Shown: positions 48,809 to 56,812 of the stretch, one piece after another
Numbering within the stretch: position 1 is the first letter of the stretch
Layout: each line of letters begins with the position of its first letter
Assembly: GCA_016194865.1 (NCBI GenBank)
Contig: JACQAT010000019.1
Location: 1 to 64,000 of the forward strand
Length of the DNA: 64,000 nucleotides
Reading direction: 5' to 3'
From: Chloroflexota bacterium
GTDB taxonomy: Bacteria > Chloroflexota > Limnocylindria > P2-11E
Program-made: the position numbers and the translations under genes
The notes under the pieces: model-generated
What the model was told of the DNA's origin: nothing
Seen by the model: only the letters and a program-made list of their open reading frames with translations
The model's database searches: none

Positions 48809-50461
48809 ATGACCTCCTCGAGCGCCCCGGCGGGCGCCTTCAGCCAATGGGTGAGCACGGCCGATGCCGTGCGGGCGACGACCAAGAAGCTTGCCAAGCT
48901 CGAGACCCTCGGCGCTTACCTGCCCGGCCTCTCGGACGAGGATCTCGGCATCGCGGCGAGGCTGTTCGCGGGCACCCCCTTCTCGCGAACGGATGAGCGT
49001 GTGCTCTCCGTCGGCTGGCGTGCCCTGTCCGACGTGTTGCTCGAGCGGTCGGGCAGGACGGAGGAGGATCTCGCGCGCGCCTACCATACCCACGCCGACA
49101 TCGGCGACGGCGCCGCCGATCTCCTCGCGGGCAGCGTGCCGAGCGGACCGCCGCTCGCGCTGCGCGACGTGCGCGACGCGTTCTCCGCGATCGCCGCGGC
49201 TCGCGGCAACGCCGCGAAGCGCGAGCTGCTGCGCGCGCTGTTCGCGCGCGCCGACGCTGGCGCGGCGCGCTACCTCGCCAAGGTCATGTCGGGCGAGACC
49301 CGGATCGGCCTGCGCGAGGGGCTCCTGGAGGACGCGATCGCGCGCGCCTTCGGGCAGGACCGTGAGGCCGTCGGCCGCGCGCACATGCTCTCGGGCGACA
49401 TCGGCGAGACGGCCGTGCGCGCGCGGAACGGCGCGCTCGCGGATGCGGCGATCGCGCACTTCGCGCCGATCGGCATGATGCTCGCGACGCCGGTGCTCGA
49501 TCTCGGCGAGGTCGAGAAGCGCTTCCCGCCGCCGTACGTCGTCGAGGACAAGTACGACGGCGTGCGGACGCAGGTCCACAAGCATGGTGACGGCGTGGAG
49601 CTGTACTCGCGCACCTTCGATCGCGTGACCGATCGTTTCCCGGAGGTGCTCCCCGCGTTGCGCGCGATCCCCGGCGACTACGTGCTCGACGCCGAGGTGC
49701 TCGCGCTGCGCGACGGGCGTGCCATCCCGTTCAAGCGGTTCCAGCGTCGCCTCGGCCGCAAGGTCGTGAGCGACGAGCTGTCGGCCGAGCTGCCCGCGAG
49801 CCTGATCGTCTTCGACGTGATCGAACGCGACGGAGAGGTGCTGCTCGACCGACCGCTGTCGGGTCGGCTCGCAGTACTGAAGACGCTGCCGCTGACGCCG
49901 CCCCTGCTGCCCGCGCGCTCGCGCACGATCGAGCTCCGCGGCGACGAGCTCGTCCGCGCGCTCGATGAGGAGTTCGCGAGCGCGCGCGAGCGCGGCAACG
50001 AGGGCCTGATGGTGAAGGACCCCCGCTCGCCGTACCGGCCCGGGCGCCGCGGCATGGAGTGGCTGAAGGTGAAGCGCGCGCTGCGCACGCTCGACGTCGT
50101 CGTCACCGCCGTCGAATGGGGCCACGGGAAGCGGCGCGATGTGCTGTCCGACTACACCTTCGCGGTCCGCGACGGCGATCGGCACCTCAACATCGGCAAG
50201 GCCTACTCGGGTCTGACGGACCGCGAGATCGCGGAGATGACCGAGCACTTCAAGCGGCACACCGTCAAGGACTTCGGCCGGGCGCGGCTCGTGGAGCACG
50301 ACACCGTGATCGAGGTCGCCTTCGATGCGATCCACGAGAGCGCACGCCACACGTCCGGCTACGCGATGCGGTTCCCACGGATCGTGCGCCTGCGACCCGA
50401 CAAGCCGGTCTCGGACATCGACACGCTCGACACCGTGAGGTCCATCGCCGAAGGCTCCTAA
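48809..50461 (+). CDS. ATP-dependent DNA ligase
   Basis: A 550-residue ligase with an N-terminal DNA-binding domain (to about 215), adenylation domain with motif I VEDKYDGVR (active-site Lys near residue 248), ELYSRTFDRVTDRF, LDAEVLA, EGLMVKDP and MEWLKVKR, and the C-terminal OB domain. It belongs to the Lig1/LigB-type group common in archaea and some bacteria. It would act in repair alongside the usual NAD-dependent LigA, which is not in this window. ATG 48809 opens the conserved region. Confidence 0.93.
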   Translation: MTSSSAPAGAFSQWVSTADAVRATTKKLAKLETLGAYLPGLSDEDLGIAARLFAGTPFSRTDERVLSVGWRALSDVLLERSGRTEEDLARAYHTHADIGDGAADLLAGSVPSGPPLALRDVRDAFSAIAAARGNAAKRELLRALFARADAGAARYLAKVMSGETRIGLREGLLEDAIARAFGQDREAVGRAHMLSGDIGETAVRARNGALADAAIAHFAPIGMMLATPVLDLGEVEKRFPPPYVVEDKYDGVRTQVHKHGDGVELYSRTFDRVTDRFPEVLPALRAIPGDYVLDAEVLALRDGRAIPFKRFQRRLGRKVVSDELSAELPASLIVFDVIERDGEVLLDRPLSGRLAVLKTLPLTPPLLPARSRTIELRGDELVRALDEEFASARERGNEGLMVKDPRSPYRPGRRGMEWLKVKRALRTLDVVVTAVEWGHGKRRDVLSDYTFAVRDGDRHLNIGKAYSGLTDREIAEMTEHFKRHTVKDFGRARLVEHDTVIEVAFDAIHESARHTSGYAMRFPRIVRLRPDKPVSDIDTLDTVRSIAEGS

Positions 50462-50471
50462 CATCGCGCTG

Positions 50472-51638
50472 GTGGAGCAGGCCGATCAGCTGAACGCGTT
50501 GCTCGAGCTGCAGCGCGAGCTCGCGCTCGAGGCCGACACCGACAAGGTCTTACAACGGATCACTGGTGCGGCCATTGATCTGCTCGGTGCGGAGCGCGCG
50601 ACCCTCTATCTCGTCGACGAGGCGAAGAACGAGGTCTGGTCGCGGACGTTCACCGAGAGCGAGCTGCGCGAGATCCGCCTCCCGCTCGACGGCCGGAGCC
50701 TGGCCGCGGAGACGGCGCGCGACGGCCGCATCCTGCGCATCGACGACCCGTACAACGACCCCCGCTTCGACCCGAGCGTGGACGCGCGGACCGGCTACCG
50801 GACGCGCTCGATCCTCGTGCTTCCGGTCGACGCGCGCGACCGGCGGCGCCTCGGCGTTCTGCAGATCGTGAATCACCGCGACGGCGGGTTCGGCGCCCAG
50901 GACGAACGGATCGGCGCGGCGCTCGCGGCCGCGGCGGGCGTGATCCTGGAGTACCTCCAGCTGCACCGGCAGCTCGCGGAAGAGCGCCTCCGGGTCGTGC
51001 AGGTCGCGCAGGAGACCCGCCATCGGCTGGCGCGCGACCTCCACGACGGCGTCGCGCAAACGCTCGCGAACGCGGCGGTCGGTATCGAGATCGCGCAGAA
51101 GCACCTCCCGAATGACGTGGATGGCGCGCTCCAGGAGCTGGGTGCGCTGCGCGAACGGCTCGTCGAATCGCAGAAGGGCCTGCGCGACATCCTGTTCGCG
51201 CTGCGGCCGGTCGCGCTCGAGGAGGCGGGGCTCGCGGCGGCTGCGCGGGCGCTCGCCGAACGGATGGACGGGCTCAACGCCTCGCGAGTCCTGGCGCGGC
51301 GGGTCGACAGCGTGATGCGGCTCGATCCGTCCGTCGAGGCCGGCGCGTTCACCGTGCTGCGCGAGGCGGCGAACAACGCCGTGAAGACCGGTCGCGCGGC
51401 CAACGTCGCCATCGACCTCTACGAGGATGATGGCTTCGTGCACGCGCTGGTCGAGGACGACGGCACAGGATTCGACGTGGCTTCGACGCTCGCCCGCTAC
51501 GCGGAGCGCGGCAGCCTCGGGCTGCTGCAGATGCGCGAGTCCGCGAGGCTGATCGGCGCGCGGCTGACGATCGATTCGAGCCCGGGTCACGGCACGCGCA
51601 TCCTGCTGCGCATCCCGGCGGTGCGCGCCGGTGGCTGA
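50472..51638 (+). CDS. GAF-domain sensor histidine kinase, HisKA_3 (NarX/DesK-like)
   Basis: A 388-residue soluble kinase: GAF domain about 15-160 (GAERATLYLVDEAKNEVWSR in parts, SILVLPVDARDRRRLGVLQI), HisKA_3 with RDLHDGVAQTLANA near residue 192 and HATPase with REAANNAVKTG and GSLGLLQMRESA. Kinases of this class normally pair with NarL/LuxR regulators, yet the coupled regulator here is OmpR-like; the orphan LuxR-type regulator at 8939 is one candidate partner. It starts with GTG 10 bp after the ligase gene. Confidence 0.9.
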   Translation: MEQADQLNALLELQRELALEADTDKVLQRITGAAIDLLGAERATLYLVDEAKNEVWSRTFTESELREIRLPLDGRSLAAETARDGRILRIDDPYNDPRFDPSVDARTGYRTRSILVLPVDARDRRRLGVLQIVNHRDGGFGAQDERIGAALAAAAGVILEYLQLHRQLAEERLRVVQVAQETRHRLARDLHDGVAQTLANAAVGIEIAQKHLPNDVDGALQELGALRERLVESQKGLRDILFALRPVALEEAGLAAAARALAERMDGLNASRVLARRVDSVMRLDPSVEAGAFTVLREAANNAVKTGRAANVAIDLYEDDGFVHALVEDDGTGFDVASTLARYAERGSLGLLQMRESARLIGARLTIDSSPGHGTRILLRIPAVRAGG

Positions 51639-52716
51639 CCGCCGCGCGATCCGCGGCCGCCGCGCGGAGGACGCGGTCGAACGCATCGCGTTCGAGGACG
51701 CCTTCATCGCGCTGACGGATGGCGTTGTCCTGAGTGATACGACCGGCGTGATCCGCAGCGCGAATCCGGCGGCGTTCCGCCTGCTCGGAGAGAACGACCT
51801 CGTGGGCCGCGCCTTCGAGGACCTGCTGCTCGTGAACGGGGCGACGAGCGTGCAGGACGCCTCCGGCCAGCGGGTCCGGCGCGCATGGTTCCCGCGCGAG
51901 GATCGGATGGGCGTGCTCGAGATCGTCACCACCCCCCTGAGCAGCCCGGGCCCGTCCGGTCTCATCCACACGATCCGTGACGTCACCGCGCAGGCCGAGC
52001 TGCTCCGGCTCAAGGAGGACTTCCTGCTGCAGGTCGCGCACGAGCTGCGCACGCCGATCGCCGCGATGTCCGCGTCGCTCGACCTGCTGCAGCAGGACGC
52101 GCTCAGCATGCCGCGGGACGAGCTCATGGTCATGATCGGCACGCTCCGGCGCAGCGCCTTCCGCCTGGAGCATCTCGTCGAGAACCTGCTCGACGCCGGC
52201 AGCATCGAGGCGGGCACGTTCCAGGTCCGCCTGATGCCGATGAGCATCCGGCGCGCGCTCGAGGAGTCGCTCCTCTTCGTGCAGCCCCTCGCGGAAGCCA
52301 AAGGCCAAAAAATAGTGCAGCAGCTCGCGCGCGGCGCGGACCGCGTCGTCGCGGACCCGCGGCGCACGCCGCAGGTGTTCTCGAACCTCATCGGCAACGC
52401 GAGCAAGTACGCGCCGGAGGACAGCCGGATCACCGTGTCCTCCGAGCGAAGCGACGGCTTCGTGCGCGTGACCATCCAAGACGACGGGCCCGGCATCGCG
52501 CTGGAGGAGCAGTCGCGCCTCTTCCAGCGGTTCTTCCGCGCGCGCGACGTGCGCGATGCGGCGGGCGGGCTGGGCCTCGGCCTGACGATCTGTCGCGCGA
52601 TCGTTCAGGCGATGGGCGGCGAGATCCATCTCGAGAGCGCGCCCGGGCAGGGCACGGCTGTACGCTTCACCATCCCTCGGGCCAGAGACCTCGCTGAGGA
52701 GGCAGGCCGGCCGTGA
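51631..52716 (+). CDS. PAS-domain sensor histidine kinase
   Basis: A 361-residue kinase without membrane segments: PAS domain about 20-130 (ALTDGVVLSDTTGVIRSANP in parts, LLVNGATSV), HisKA with LLQVAHELRTPIAAM (His near 137) and HATPase with NLIGNASKYAPED, QDDGPGIALEEQ and GGLGLGLTICRAIV. It overlaps the preceding kinase by eight bases and the following OmpR-type regulator by four, so the three genes form one unit. Confidence 0.93.
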   Translation: MADRRAIRGRRAEDAVERIAFEDAFIALTDGVVLSDTTGVIRSANPAAFRLLGENDLVGRAFEDLLLVNGATSVQDASGQRVRRAWFPREDRMGVLEIVTTPLSSPGPSGLIHTIRDVTAQAELLRLKEDFLLQVAHELRTPIAAMSASLDLLQQDALSMPRDELMVMIGTLRRSAFRLEHLVENLLDAGSIEAGTFQVRLMPMSIRRALEESLLFVQPLAEAKGQKIVQQLARGADRVVADPRRTPQVFSNLIGNASKYAPEDSRITVSSERSDGFVRVTIQDDGPGIALEEQSRLFQRFFRARDVRDAAGGLGLGLTICRAIVQAMGGEIHLESAPGQGTAVRFTIPRARDLAEEAGRP

Positions 52717-53438
52717 AGCTGCTGGTCGTCGATGATGACCGCGACCTTGTGGAGCTGCTGGACTACGCGCTGCGCCGAGAAGGCTACGAGACGTCACGGG
52801 CCTTCGACGGTGAGGCCGCGCTCGAGGCGATCGCGCGTGACCGCCCCGACCTCGTGATCCTCGACATCAACCTGCCGAAGCTCGCGGGCTTCGTCGTGCT
52901 CGAGCGTATCCGCCACATCGACGAGCACACCGCCGTGCTCCTGCTCTCGGCGCGCCAGGACGAGAGCGACGTCCTTCGCGGCCTGCAGCTCGGCGCCGAC
53001 GACTACCTCACCAAGCCGTTCCGTCCGAAGGAGCTGGTCGCGCGCGTCAAGGCGATCCTGCGGCGCGCCGCGAAGACCCGTGGACGTCCGGCGCCCGCCG
53101 TCTACAGGACGGGCGACGTCGTGCTGGACGAGGCGACGCATCAGGTGCGCGCGGCGGACGTCCCGATCCACCTGTCGCCGACCGAGTTCAAGCTGCTGCG
53201 TCACTTCATGGCCAACGCGGGACGGGTGCTGACGCAGGAGGAGATCCTCGAAGGCGTGTGGGGCTACGACGCCGACGTCGGCGGCGATCTCGTGAAGCTC
53301 AACGTCTCGCGGCTGCGGCGCAAGCTCGGCGCCGACGGGAACGCCCGCGACGTCATCCAGACCGTGCCCGGTGTCGGGTACCTGTTCCGTGGCACCGAGG
53401 GTGGCGTCACGCGTGAGGAGGCGGGCCCCTCGCGCTAG
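52713..53438 (+). CDS. OmpR/PhoB-family response regulator
   Basis: A 241-residue regulator: receiver with VVDDDRDL, phosphoacceptor Asp in LVILDINLPKL near residue 51, Lys in DDYLTKPFRPKEL, and a C-terminal winged helix with LSPTEFKLLRHFMANAGRVL (in part) and SRLRRKLGADG. It is the likely partner of the PAS kinase. Its TAG stop shares a CTAG with the stop of the diguanylate cyclase on the other strand. Confidence 0.94.
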   Translation: MKLLVVDDDRDLVELLDYALRREGYETSRAFDGEAALEAIARDRPDLVILDINLPKLAGFVVLERIRHIDEHTAVLLLSARQDESDVLRGLQLGADDYLTKPFRPKELVARVKAILRRAAKTRGRPAPAVYRTGDVVLDEATHQVRAADVPIHLSPTEFKLLRHFMANAGRVLTQEEILEGVWGYDADVGGDLVKLNVSRLRRKLGADGNARDVIQTVPGVGYLFRGTEGGVTREEAGPSR

Positions 53439-54748
53439 TGCTGGACGGTGCTGAGCCGAAGCCTCGTCGCCTCGAGATCCAGCGCGTTGCTGTAGACGGG
53501 GTAGATCGCGAAACCTGACACCTTCGACAGCGCGTCCACGGCCGCGCTGTTCGGATGCGGCATCGCGACGGTGAGCACGTGCCCTTCCTTGCCGACGACC
53601 ACCGCGTTCCATTCCGACGCGAGCCCGCGCGGGATGTTCGTCTGGAGCTCGGCCGTGGCGAGGCGCGACGGGTCGGCCAGGTACGGCGCCGGTTGCATCG
53701 CTTCGCGCGTGGTCGCGCGGTTCGTGCCGCGCGGGCCATCGGCCAACGCGTGCTCCCACACGCGCAGGCCGCCGCCGGCGTACTTCGCGCGGTACATCGC
53801 CGTGTCGGCGGCCTCGACCAGCGCGGCCGCGTCCATCGACGGCCGTGGGAACGTCGCGATGCCGATCGAGAGCGACAGCACCTCGTTGTTCTTGGCGAGC
53901 TCCTCGGGCAGCGCGATCGAAGAGAGCTTCTCGAGGATGCGGCGGCCCACGCGCGACGCCGCCTCGGTGTCCGCCTCTGGCAGCAGGATCGCGAACTCGT
54001 CACCGCCGTAGCGCGTCGGGACGTCGTACAGGCGCACGGCCTGCTTCAACGCCGAGGCGACGGATCTGAGGACCTGGTCACCGACGCGGTGGCCGTGGCG
54101 ATCGTTGATCGCCTTGAAGCGGTCGACGTCGATCATGAGCAGCGCGAGCAGGTGCTCGGCACGCATCGCCCGGTTCGCCTCGGCCTCGAGGCGCTTGTCG
54201 AAGTGGCGACGGTTGAACAGCCAGGTCAGCGGATCGGTCTCCGCGAGGCGCTGCAGCGCCTCGTCCTGCTCCTTCTGCACGAGGCACGCGCCGATGTGGG
54301 CGGCGAGGACCTCCAGCGTCGAGAGGTCGGTCTCCTCGAACGGCAGACCGCCGATCGGATCCGCGACGTTGATGACCCCTCGCAGCACGTCGTCGATGAG
54401 GATGGGCACCGACATGAAGGACTCGGTCCGGTACTTGCGATCGTGCTCCGGGACCGGCCCGTCGGCGCGCTCGCGGACGAGGATCGAGCGCTTCGAGGCG
54501 GCGACGCGGCCGACGATGCCCTCGCCCTCGCGGACGCGGACCTTCCTGCGGACCGAGTCGGCGAGGCCGACGGCCCGCGCGATCACGAAGTCCGCCGAGG
54601 CGTCGTCGCGGAGCATCAACGACGTTCGCTCGCCGCGGACGAGCTCGGTCGCGACCTTGAAGATCGAATCGAGGAGATCCTCGGCTCGGATCCGCTCTAC
54701 GTGTTCGATGTCCCCTACCCCCGCGGGCAGTGTCAGGGGTGGTCGCAT
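53435..54748 (-). CDS. GAF-GGDEF diguanylate cyclase with C-terminal MshEN-like half domain
   Basis: A 437-residue enzyme making cyclic di-GMP. GAF domain about 20-175 (VGLADSVRRKVRVREGEGIVG in parts, ESFMSVPILIDDVLRGVINV), GGDEF domain about 185-345 with the intact catalytic RYGGDEFAI near 246 and DVDRFKAINDRHGHRVGD. The last 80 residues (NIPRGLASEWNAVVVGKEG, LTVAMPHPNSAAVDAL, GFAIYPVYSNALDLEA) follow the pattern of the second half of MshEN/GSPII_E_N domains. No RxxD inhibitory site is obvious before GGDEF. ATG 54748 has no clear Shine-Dalgarno. Confidence 0.9.
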   Translation of the reverse strand: MRPPLTLPAGVGDIEHVERIRAEDLLDSIFKVATELVRGERTSLMLRDDASADFVIARAVGLADSVRRKVRVREGEGIVGRVAASKRSILVRERADGPVPEHDRKYRTESFMSVPILIDDVLRGVINVADPIGGLPFEETDLSTLEVLAAHIGACLVQKEQDEALQRLAETDPLTWLFNRRHFDKRLEAEANRAMRAEHLLALLMIDVDRFKAINDRHGHRVGDQVLRSVASALKQAVRLYDVPTRYGGDEFAILLPEADTEAASRVGRRILEKLSSIALPEELAKNNEVLSLSIGIATFPRPSMDAAALVEAADTAMYRAKYAGGGLRVWEHALADGPRGTNRATTREAMQPAPYLADPSRLATAELQTNIPRGLASEWNAVVVGKEGHVLTVAMPHPNSAAVDALSKVSGFAIYPVYSNALDLEATRLRLSTVQH

Positions 54749-54898
54749 TGATACCAAGTGCTAGGTGGTATCGGTCTCCGCTTGACGTCGCTCTATCAGC
54801 TCGGCCAAAAGGCCTCGCTGGGGCTCAGGGCTGATGGAGGTCGCGTCCCGGGATGAACCCGGGCCGCTCCTTTGCGCGCCTGGACGGCCCTAAACTGG

Positions 54899-54922
54899 GT
54901 CTAGAAGCTAACTGGTCTAGAC
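54899..54922. repeat. Inverted repeat at the end of the anti-sigma gene
   Basis: GTCTAGA and TCTAGAC are perfect arms separated by ten bases, and the second arm contains the TAG stop of the anti-sigma gene. The 170-bp gap to the diguanylate cyclase also holds GGCC-AAAA-GGCC and CCCGGG-ATGAA-CCCGGG hairpins. These may act in transcription termination or as operator sites for the cyclase promoter. Confidence 0.4.
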
Positions 54923-55609
54923 GCGCCCGGCCAGCACCGGGCGGGTGGTCGGCTGGCTCGCCCCGCCGCTCCGCTCCAGGGTGACGGCGACCTGGTCGCC
55001 GGCCGCCGGGGCCTCGGTCAGCGCGACCGTGAGCACGCCGGCGCGGTCCTCGACCAGCCCCGCGGGGATGGCTCGGTCGCCCCGGACCACCCAGGCCTCC
55101 CAGGCGTGCCCCGCCGGCGCGCTCGGCAGCTCGAGGATCAGATAAGGCGCGCTCGCGCCAGGGTCGACCGGGACCACCAGCGTGCCGCGCGCGCCGGGCG
55201 CTTCACCGGTGTCGGAGAGCGCCACCAGGCGGGCGCCGACGACGGCCGCGACGGCCCGCGTGTAGGTATCCGCGTCGCGCCGGGCGCTCCCGAGACCGAC
55301 CAGGGCGACGATCAGCGCGAGCGCGAGCGCGAGGGGGATCGCGAGCGGCACCGGTGCGCGCAGGCCGCCGAAGAGCGCGCCGAGCCGGCCGCGCGGCGCG
55401 CGCTCTCGCGAGACGATGCGCTCGCGCAACCGCGCGGGCGCGGGCGCGGCCGCGGTCTCGGCCAGCGCCCACGCCGCCTCCTCGAGCGCGTCGAGCTCCT
55501 CGCGGCAGGTCGCGCACGAGTCGAGATGCGCCCCCACCATGCGCTGCTCGGCGGTATCCAGGGTGCCGAGCGCGTAGGCCGCGAGGTCATCGCGCGGGTG
55601 ATCGGTCAT
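54917..55609 (-). CDS. Zinc-finger anti-sigma factor with RskA-like domain
   Basis: A 230-residue membrane protein. The N-terminal ZAS domain has AYALGTLD and HLDSCATC (the HxxxCxxC zinc motif) at about residues 28-36, followed by one membrane helix near 95-115 and an extracytoplasmic RskA-type domain (PYLILELPSAPAGHAWEAWV in parts). It would hold the coupled ECF sigma factor inactive until a surface signal releases it. ATG overlaps the sigma stop by four bases. Confidence 0.92.
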   Translation of the reverse strand: MTDHPRDDLAAYALGTLDTAEQRMVGAHLDSCATCREELDALEEAAWALAETAAAPAPARLRERIVSRERAPRGRLGALFGGLRAPVPLAIPLALALALIVALVGLGSARRDADTYTRAVAAVVGARLVALSDTGEAPGARGTLVVPVDPGASAPYLILELPSAPAGHAWEAWVVRGDRAIPAGLVEDRAGVLTVALTEAPAAGDQVAVTLERSGGASQPTTRPVLAGRV

Positions 55610-56202
55610 GCCTGCTCCGCCTCGCCCGCGAGCCGCTCCCTGAGCTTCGTCATGCCCAGGCGCACGCGGCTCTTCACCGTGCCGAGCGGGGTGCCGGTGC
55701 GCTCGGCGATCTCCGATTGCGACAGGCCGCCCCAGAAGGCCAGCGCCAGCACCTGGCGCTGCTCGACCGGCAACGTGCCGACGGCCGCGCGGATGCGCTC
55801 CGCGCGAAGGCTCGCGAGCACCCGATCCTCGACGCGAAGCTCCTCGAACAGCTCCGCGGCCTCGTCGATCACGGCTTCGCGCTCGGTGCGCTTGCCCCTC
55901 GTCCGGCGCCAATCGATCGCCGCGTTGCGGCCGATCGCGAGCAGCCAGGTCCGGACCGCCCCGCGCTCGGGCCGGTAGCTCCCCGCCTGCCGCCAGACCG
56001 AGTGGAACGCATCCTGGGTCACCTCCTCGGCGACCTCCGGACTGCCCAGCATCCGGTAGAGCACGCCGAACACGACCCGGCCGTACCGGTCATAGAGCTC
56101 GCCGAGCGCCTCGGCGTCGCCCGCGGCGATGCGCCCAATGAGCCCGACATCGACCAGACCTGCTGCTGCCTTGTCGCGGGATACGACATCGGGCGTGCTC
56201 AC
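55606..56202 (-). CDS. ECF sigma factor (SigK-like)
   Basis: A 198-residue sigma-70 family protein. Region 2 reads LYDRYGRVVFGVLYRMLGS with EEVTQDAFHSVWRQ and RTWLLAIGRNAAIDWRR, and region 4 LPVEQRQVLALAFWGGLSQS with GTVKSRVRLGMTKLRE. The pairing with an RskA-type anti-sigma places it near the SigK group. It starts with GTG at 56202. Its regulon is unknown. Confidence 0.93.
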   Translation of the reverse strand: MSTPDVVSRDKAAAGLVDVGLIGRIAAGDAEALGELYDRYGRVVFGVLYRMLGSPEVAEEVTQDAFHSVWRQAGSYRPERGAVRTWLLAIGRNAAIDWRRTRGKRTEREAVIDEAAELFEELRVEDRVLASLRAERIRAAVGTLPVEQRQVLALAFWGGLSQSEIAERTGTPLGTVKSRVRLGMTKLRERLAGEAEQA

Positions 56203-56299
56203 GGATGCGTGCCGAGAGTAAATGTTCGGTCGCCGTCATCCAGGCGTCCGCCGCGACCGCCTAAATGGTGCTCGCGCCCTTAAGAGGAGATCGGCATCG

Positions 56300-56440
56300 A
56301 CCGCGCTCACGCCCGATGCGCTCATCGCGGCGACCGCGCTCGAGCGCGGACTGCAGCTGGTGACGCGGCGACGCGACTTCGACCGTGTCGCGGATCTGCG
56401 CCTACGGGATCCCGGCACCCTTCAGTCCATGAGCCGCTGA
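56300..56440 (+). pseudogene. Remnant of a VapC-like PIN toxin
   Basis: The plus strand encodes LTPDALIAATALERGLQLVT, then RRRDFDRVADLRLRDP, which is the C-terminal third of PIN-domain VapC toxins (second acidic patch and final strand). Nothing upstream resembles the N-terminal PIN half or a VapB antitoxin. It lies in the 440-bp gap between the sigma factor and the zinc-ribbon gene. The rest of that gap (56441-56644) shows no convincing gene. Confidence 0.6.
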
Positions 56441-56644
56441 AGGAACCACTCCCCACTGCGCCCATCGACGACACGTGCGCGCACGACCGCGCCTGGCCCG
56501 AGACGGGTGCGCAGGTGCAACAGGACGGAGCTGGGGAGCACCAGCTCAGATAGAACGGATGTTTTAGAACAGCGGGCCGGCTGGGGCTGTCAATGATGTC
56601 TTTGGCGTCATTTGTGCAACCTGCGAACGCCCAAGGGGAAACTC

Positions 56645-56812
56645 ATGAAGACGCGTAATTCCTCGCCCTCCGCGGCTCCCGGGACCTGCGCGAGCTGTGG
56701 CGACGACGCCTACATCAGGCTCAAGGACGACACGCTCGTCTGCGCCCAATGCTTCAGTGACGTCAAGACGCACGAAGCGCAAGCGAACCCGCAGGACGCC
56801 ACGCAGCGGTAG
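56645..56812 (+). CDS. Small zinc-ribbon protein
   Basis: A 55-residue protein with CASC and CAQC pairs separated by 18 residues, a rubredoxin-like or treble-clef zinc ribbon, and polar ends. AAGGGGA lies about seven bases before the ATG. Its stop directly adjoins the stop of the convergent MFS gene. Function unknown. Confidence 0.7.
   Translation: MKTRNSSPSAAPGTCASCGDDAYIRLKDDTLVCAQCFSDVKTHEAQANPQDATQR

Noticed and set aside
56422-56546. Short minus-strand frame (about 41 residues, ending SGEWFLQRLMD)
   Set aside because: The composition looks protein-like, but there is no convincing start or ribosome site and it overlaps the VapC remnant. It is left as unexplained sequence.
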